Below are positions 6,586 through 10,651 of a stretch of 10,651 nucleotides of DNA, in pieces. Position 1 is the stretch's first letter. Each line of letters opens with the position of its first letter. This stretch comes from Bacillota bacterium (GTDB lineage: Bacteria; Bacillota; Clostridia; Peptostreptococcales; Anaerovoracaceae): positions 1-10,651 of the forward strand of contig JAQSXD010000086.1 of assembly GCA_029266295.1 (NCBI GenBank), written 5' to 3'. The notes beneath the pieces were generated by a model. The model did not search any database. It saw only the letters and a program-made list of their open reading frames with translations, and had not been told where the DNA came from. A program made the position numbers and the translations under genes.

Positions 6586-6637
6586 GAGGAAAAATAAGAG
6601 TAATTAGCCGAAATTTCAACGGTTTTGCTACAGGTTA

Positions 6638-6669
6638 TTACAAAGTTACCACTTTGGACAAATTATACT
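6638..6669 (+). promoter_or_regulatory. Possible Spo0A-controlled promoter of spoIIE
   Basis: A good -10 TATACT (6664-6669) lacks a -35 at normal spacing; the best one, TTACAA (6638-6643), is 20 bp away. TTGGACAAA (6654-6662) is the complement of TTTGTCCAA, one mismatch from the Spo0A box TTTGTCGAA, and sits just upstream of the -10. Bacillus spoIIE is transcribed from a Spo0A-dependent promoter with unusually long spacing, so this is suggestive but unproven. Confidence 0.35.
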
Positions 6670-6711
6670 GACATTAGGGATACGTTCTACTGCAAAAAAG
6701 GGGTGATTGTG

Positions 6712-8547
6712 ATGGAATTATTATTAGAAAATGTGCGAAATACGTTGTTAGGCAGATTCTCCAAGGGACCAAGGGAAGCTTCAAGGTCAGCTGCAGGTCA
6801 GTATGCTGGCATAGTAGCAATTCTTCTCAGTTCTATCCTGCTGGGAAGGACAGCTCTTTTCTTTGCCGTTTTTCCCTGTGGGATTGCATTGATTACGGTG
6901 CTGCTACATAAGAGCAGAGCAAATATTTACACCTTGCCTCTTGTTCTAGGCGGCCTTTTAACCCATTATGGGACAGGCTATGAAATTTGGGGAGACGCAA
7001 TTGCAATTGTAATTTGCGGTATTTTGTTCTTTTTGACCGGAAGGCTAAAAATCAGCCTTTTGATAAAAGCCTTCACGGCAGCAGCGATCATGGTTTTGAC
7101 CAAATCGATTTACTTCTTTACTTCTCAACTTGTTTTTATGTTTGATATTTTTATGATCTTCATTGAAGCGCTTTTGATTCTGGCATTTGTTTATGTCTTT
7201 CATCGTTTTTACGGACTGCTTGACAAAGGGAAAAAAAATACAGGAACCATGGCTGAGGGAATTATTGCTTCTGCAGCGGCCATTGTCCTCATGGCTGGGG
7301 GAATTGGCATAGAGACCGTATGGGTATTTTCTCCGGTCTATTTCTTTGCCCTTTTTATTACACTACTTCTGGGATATAAGATCGGAATCATGGAGGGAGG
7401 CGTTACGGGGATCGTTGCGGGAATGACTGCGGTACTCGTAACATCGGCATCTCCTGCGCTCATCGGAATTTTTGCCTGTGCGGGACTAACTGCCGGATTT
7501 TTCAAGGGACTGAATCGGATCGCAGCAGGAATGTGTTTTGCAGCGGTGTGCATCGCCTTTGGGCTTATCAAAGGATATCCTGAGCTTTATCTCTCCATTT
7601 ATGATCCGCTTCTTGCTGCTTTTGTGTTCATGATCATTCCAAAGAGAGCTATGGGGCAAATTGAATTGCTGCTGGCAAAGATTCGGCAGGATCATATCTA
7701 TGAAGAACTGACCGCCAGGGACAGGATGCAGCTCACCTTAGGCAGATATCTGGATGCATTTGAAAAATTATCGTCTCTCTATAGTTCTAATCGCAACAGA
7801 AATAATATTATCGCACTGCAATTTCGGGGAATGGTCAAAGTAACCAGATCTATGATCGAATCTCTGGAACAGACCGATCCATGTATTCTTCCATCAAAAG
7901 AAAAATTCCGTGTTCGGGTAGGCGTCTCCGGTTATGCCAAGGAAAGGAATATTTCGGGGGATAGTTATATTTGTGCCGACCTGAAGGAAGGCGATTACAT
8001 GATTGCTTTAAGCGATGGTATGGGCAAAGGGGAAAGCGCTTCGAGAGAAAGTGCGCTGACCATAACTTCGCTTTATAATCTGATGAAGGCAGGCTTTGAT
8101 GTAGAACTGGCCCTTAAGACCATCAATTCGCTGTTGTTATTCAAATCTACAGAAGAGATTTTCTCTACTGTGGATCTTGGTCTGTTCAATAAATATACGG
8201 GGAAATTAAAACTGTTTAAAATCGGTGCTGCGGCAACCTTTATCAAACGAGGTGATAAAGTTGAGACCGTTAAGGTTTCTGCGCTTCCCATGGGTATTGT
8301 CGACAGCATACGAATCAACCATATCGAATTTCAGGCGAGAAAGGGTGATGAGATCATCATCGTGTCCGACGGAATCACAGAGGCCGACAGAAATGACGGA
8401 CAAATGGACTGGATCAGAGAGACCATCTCTACGATCCGCTCAAAAGACCCTCAAACCATGTCTGACCTGATTATTAATAAAGCGGTAGAACGCTATGGCA
8501 TCAAAGAGAAAGATGACATGACCGTCATCACAGCAATTATTAATTAG
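6712..8547 (+). CDS. spoIIE: Stage II sporulation protein E: membrane-bound PP2C-type serine phosphatase
   Basis: SpoIIE dephosphorylates the anti-anti-sigma factor SpoIIAA to release sigma-F in the forespore and also associates with the polar septum. The 611-residue product has a polytopic membrane region (about 30-310, eight to ten segments), a charged linker (about 311-400) and a PPM/PP2C phosphatase domain (about 400-611). Metal-binding acidic residues are visible in ISGDS (D417), ALSDGMGKG (D435), IVSDGITEAD (D553) and KDDMTV (D602), with SALPMGI and KIGAAATF also typical. ATG 6712 is chosen because AAGGGGTG (6698-6705) lies 6 nt upstream; an adjacent in-frame GTG at 6709 and a long weak extension to 6625 are alternatives. 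At 611 residues it is much shorter than the 827-residue Bacillus protein, mostly in the linker. Position upstream of tilS supports the assignment. Confidence 0.88.
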   Translation: MELLLENVRNTLLGRFSKGPREASRSAAGQYAGIVAILLSSILLGRTALFFAVFPCGIALITVLLHKSRANIYTLPLVLGGLLTHYGTGYEIWGDAIAIVICGILFFLTGRLKISLLIKAFTAAAIMVLTKSIYFFTSQLVFMFDIFMIFIEALLILAFVYVFHRFYGLLDKGKKNTGTMAEGIIASAAAIVLMAGGIGIETVWVFSPVYFFALFITLLLGYKIGIMEGGVTGIVAGMTAVLVTSASPALIGIFACAGLTAGFFKGLNRIAAGMCFAAVCIAFGLIKGYPELYLSIYDPLLAAFVFMIIPKRAMGQIELLLAKIRQDHIYEELTARDRMQLTLGRYLDAFEKLSSLYSSNRNRNNIIALQFRGMVKVTRSMIESLEQTDPCILPSKEKFRVRVGVSGYAKERNISGDSYICADLKEGDYMIALSDGMGKGESASRESALTITSLYNLMKAGFDVELALKTINSLLLFKSTEEIFSTVDLGLFNKYTGKLKLFKIGAAATFIKRGDKVETVKVSALPMGIVDSIRINHIEFQARKGDEIIIVSDGITEADRNDGQMDWIRETISTIRSKDPQTMSDLIINKAVERYGIKEKDDMTVITAIIN

Positions 8548-8589
8548 GAAACACGGATTCATTACGTGCGCACATCTGATCAGCTAATT
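8548..8589 (+). repeat. Dispersed 42-nt intergenic repeat, copy 2
   Basis: Starts directly after the spoIIE TAG with GAAACACGGATTCATT and ends CTGATCAGCTAATT. Differs from copy 1 (4543-4584) at only four positions. It contains CACG and CGTG 9 nt apart and the palindrome CTGATCAG, so a small hairpin is possible. The rest of the gap to speE (8590-8798) holds an AT-only stem (AAATTTT/AAAATTT around 8710-8727), a weak -35-like TTGACT (8685-8690) and no clear promoter or terminator. Confidence 0.8.
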
Positions 8590-8798
8590 ACTCCGCAATA
8601 TGGAATATAATGGTTGTGCTTGCATGATGGATTCGCTGGTGATAATATGATATCCGCTGTAATACCGATGAGCAGCATTTTAGATTGACTGAAGAATCAT
8701 GATCACGAAAAATTTTGATAAAAATTTCTGATTGGTCAACATAAGTTGTTCGAGGAACGCAGACAATAAACGAAACGGTATAACGGAGGATAAGAAAA

Positions 8799-9632
8799 AT
8801 GGAATTATGGATTACAGAACAGCAGAATGAGGATGTCAATTTTACCTGCAGGGTAAAAAGAACTATATACTCAGAAAAAACTGAATTTCAGCAAGTGGAC
8901 ATAATGGAAACGGAATATTTCGGAAAGATGATGGTTCTGGATGGCGTGATTCAGACTACAACTTTTGATGAATTCGTATATCATGAAATGATCGTCCACG
9001 TTCCGATGCTTTCCCATCCCGACCCAAAGAAGATTCTCGTCATCGGAGGAGGAGACGGAGGAAGTGTTCGTGAAATCATCCGGCACAAAAGCGTGGAAAA
9101 GGTGGACTGGGTTGACATTGACGGCAGGGTCATCGAAATCTGCAAAGCCTATATGCCGGAATGGAATAGCACGGTCTGGGGCAGCCCGCTTGTAGAACAG
9201 AAAACAGAAGACGGACTAAAGCATATGAAGGAATCGCAGGGGGTGTATGACGTCATCATCGTAGATTGCTCCGACCCTGTGGGGCCAGGAGCGCTGCTTT
9301 TCACCTATGAGTTTTACAAAGACATTTTCGGTGCGCTGAAAGAGGATGGTTTATTTGTACAACAAACCGAATCTCCCTTTTATCATAGAGAATTGATCAA
9401 AAAAATTCAGCGGGATGTAAGGTCCATCTACCCGATCACCGGACTTTATACAGCAAACATTCCGACCTATCCCAGCGGGCTTCACTGCTTTACCATCGGC
9501 TCCAAGAAGTATGATCCGGCAAGTCCGGTTCGCTTCGCGGATTTTGAGACCCGTTGGTACACGGCAAAGACCCATGAAGCCAGTTTTGTCCTTTCACGGT
9601 TTGTAGAAGAACTAACAGAAGCAGAGCGCTAA
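8799..9632 (+). CDS. speE: Spermidine synthase (polyamine aminopropyltransferase)
   Basis: The enzyme transfers the aminopropyl group of decarboxylated S-adenosylmethionine to putrescine, yielding spermidine and methylthioadenosine, in the cytosol. The 277-residue length is standard. An N-terminal beta domain (1-60: TEFQQVDIMET, FGKMMVLDGVIQTT) precedes a Rossmann methyltransferase-like fold with DEFVYHEM (57-64), GGGDGG (83-88), VDIDG (105-109), TEDG (136-139) and the catalytic-loop sequence VDCSDPVGPG (155-164), where D156 is the expected catalytic base. IPTYPSG (221-227) is also characteristic. The more usual GPA is GPG here and GGGDGGxIRE reads SVRE, both mild changes. GGAGG (8785-8789) precedes ATG 8799. 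No speD or speA/speB gene is visible, so the supply of decarboxylated SAM and putrescine must come from elsewhere. Confidence 0.95.
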   Translation: MELWITEQQNEDVNFTCRVKRTIYSEKTEFQQVDIMETEYFGKMMVLDGVIQTTTFDEFVYHEMIVHVPMLSHPDPKKILVIGGGDGGSVREIIRHKSVEKVDWVDIDGRVIEICKAYMPEWNSTVWGSPLVEQKTEDGLKHMKESQGVYDVIIVDCSDPVGPGALLFTYEFYKDIFGALKEDGLFVQQTESPFYHRELIKKIQRDVRSIYPITGLYTANIPTYPSGLHCFTIGSKKYDPASPVRFADFETRWYTAKTHEASFVLSRFVEELTEAER

Positions 9633-9669
9633 ACTGAGATTATTCTATCTGTCCATTACAGCGAAAACA

Positions 9670-9678
9670 TGTTACAAT
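9670..9678 (+). promoter_or_regulatory. Extended -10 promoter of tilS
   Basis: TGT followed by TACAAT (9673-9678) forms an extended -10 element. The -35 region (CTGTCC, 9649-9654, 18-bp spacer) is poor, which extended -10 promoters tolerate. The start point would be near 9685, at the edge of repeat copy 3. Confidence 0.5.
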
Positions 9679-9685
9679 GATTTAG

Positions 9686-9716
9686 GAAACGCTGATTAAT
9701 TCCGTGAGCGGCTGAT
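9686..9716 (+). repeat. Degenerate third copy of the dispersed repeat
   Basis: GAAACGCTGATTAATT followed by CCGTGAGCGGCTGAT aligns with the first 33 positions of copy 1 after a 2-base deletion and several substitutions. Like copy 2 it is preceded by TTAG. It would lie in the 5' untranslated region of tilS. Confidence 0.5.
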
Positions 9717-9743
9717 GAAAGGAAGGACTGTTAAAACAACGGC

Positions 9744-10651
9744 ATGATTAAGGATAGGGTTAAGGATACAATTGTAAAAAACAATCTGATTGAACATGGT
9801 GAGCACATCGTGATCGGACTCTCCGGAGGCCCCGATTCGGTGTGCCTTTTTCATATCCTTCATTGCTTCCAGGAAGAATGGAATCTGGGAATCGATGCGG
9901 TTCATATTAACCACGGTCTCAGACCCGGTGCAGCGGAGGAGGATCAGCGGTACACGGAAGAACTCTGTAAATCTTACAATGTGCCGTGTCATACCTTCTT
10001 TTATGATGTGAAGAAGATTGCAGCGGAAACAGGCGCCTCCAGTGAAGACGCGGGAAGACAGGTGCGCTATCAGTCTTTTGCACGGGTGGCAGAGAAAATT
10101 TCATGCGAAACGGGAAGAAATATTAAAATCGCGGTGGCCCAGAACATGAATGATCAAGCGGAAACGGTTCTGATGAGAATTCTCCGCGGAACCGGTACGG
10201 AAGGACTCTGCGGGATTGAATACCTCAGAAATGACCCCAGTAGAGGAACCCTCATCCGGCCTTTATTAGATATCACGCGGGAGGAAATTGAAGCGTATTG
10301 CAGGGAACATAAGCTGAAGCCGCAGATCGATCTCACGAACCTTGAGCCGATTTACACAAGAAACAAGATCAGACTAGAGCTGCTGCCGTATTTGTGTGAG
10401 CAGTTCAATACCAATATCATTACTGCGTTAAACCGTCTTTCTGGGATTGCAAAGGAGGACAAGGCATATTTCAGCGGGAAGGTAAATGCTTTCATCGAAG
10501 CGCATGCTGAATTCGGAGAAAACTTTGTGAGGATATCACGGAACCTTCTGACGGAACTTGAGCCGGCCCTTCGGCATCGAGTTGTGAAGGGGTTGTTTGA
10601 GCGGATTGGTCTTGTAAGGGATATGGGCTCGGTTCATCTGGAACAGGCCGA
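9744..10651 (+). CDS. tilS: tRNA(Ile)-lysidine synthetase (3' end outside the window)
   Basis: TilS uses ATP to attach lysine to C34 of the CAU-anticodon tRNA-Ile, making lysidine so that AUA is read as isoleucine; it is essential in most bacteria. The 302 complete codons visible include the PP-loop SGGPDS (27-32), VHINHGLRP (53-61), AQNMNDQAETVLMR (132-145), RILRGTGTEGL (145-155) and YTRNKIRLELLP near residue 205-220. The motif usually written HHxDDQAET or HNxNDQAET has Gln-Asn in place of the histidine pair. ATG 9744 is the only start because an in-frame TAA lies at 9732-9734; the nearest Shine-Dalgarno-like AAAGGAAGG (9718-9726 region) is about 18 nt away, so initiation may be weak. The C-terminal tRNA-binding domains are incomplete. 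In Firmicutes hpt and ftsH commonly follow. Confidence 0.95.
   Translation, partial: MIKDRVKDTIVKNNLIEHGEHIVIGLSGGPDSVCLFHILHCFQEEWNLGIDAVHINHGLRPGAAEEDQRYTEELCKSYNVPCHTFFYDVKKIAAETGASSEDAGRQVRYQSFARVAEKISCETGRNIKIAVAQNMNDQAETVLMRILRGTGTEGLCGIEYLRNDPSRGTLIRPLLDITREEIEAYCREHKLKPQIDLTNLEPIYTRNKIRLELLPYLCEQFNTNIITALNRLSGIAKEDKAYFSGKVNAFIEAHAEFGENFVRISRNLLTELEPALRHRVVKGLFERIGLVRDMGSVHLEQA

Noticed and set aside
6625..6711. N-terminal extension of SpoIIE from 6625
   Set aside because: It would start at a TTG without a ribosome binding site and would place the proposed promoter inside the gene; ATG 6712 has a strong site 6 nt upstream.
8588..8839. 83-codon minus-strand frame in the spoIIE-speE gap
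   Set aside because: It overlaps the repeat end and the speE start, has no ribosome binding site or recognisable domain and is rich in Cys/Ile by chance; not supported as a gene.

Overview
The window reads as a chromosomal segment of an anaerobic, spore-forming, low-to-mid GC Firmicute (class Clostridia). The main reasons are a clear SpoIIE-type sporulation phosphatase placed upstream of tilS (as in Bacillus and many Clostridia), a metG-tatD pair, PadR and HAAS-type regulator genes, strong GGAGG-type ribosome binding sites and intrinsic terminators. An Anaerovorax/Aminipila-like lineage is only a guess. All genes lie on the + strand and no phage, IS transposase, CRISPR, tRNA or rRNA was seen.

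Layout. (1) 1-1260: the tail of an upstream gene overlaps by 8 bp a membrane-anchored DUF4097 beta-solenoid protein, closed by a strong terminator. (2) 1261-3480: promoter, about 170 nt structured leader and metG (methionyl-tRNA synthetase). No T-box signature is present, yet the leader can form two competing folds. (3) 3478-4530: a 105-bp imperfect inverted repeat begins at the metG stop, then tatD and a long terminator hairpin. (4) 4543-6585: a dispersed 42-nt repeat, then a sigma-A-type promoter overlaid by a PadR-like operator array, then padR, then a SEDS (FtsW/RodA/SpoVE) protein carrying an N-terminal HAAS-like domain, ending in a strong terminator. (5) 6586-8547: spoIIE with a possible Spo0A-type promoter. 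(6) 8548-9632: second copy of the 42-nt repeat, then speE (spermidine synthase). (7) 9633-10651: extended -10 promoter, degenerate third repeat copy, and tilS (tRNA-Ile lysidine synthetase) running off the window end.

How they work together. metG and tilS serve translation fidelity, tatD nucleic-acid turnover or repair, speE polyamine synthesis and spoIIE forespore sigma-F activation. The most unusual unit is padR plus the HAAS-SEDS gene: a regulated, possibly catalytically modified glycan-polymerase-like membrane protein. The DUF4097 gene at the left edge probably belongs to a second envelope module of the same PadR/HAAS style. No complete new defence or mobile system is visible. The best leads are the HAAS-SEDS protein, the metG leader, the PadR operator array and the dispersed repeat.
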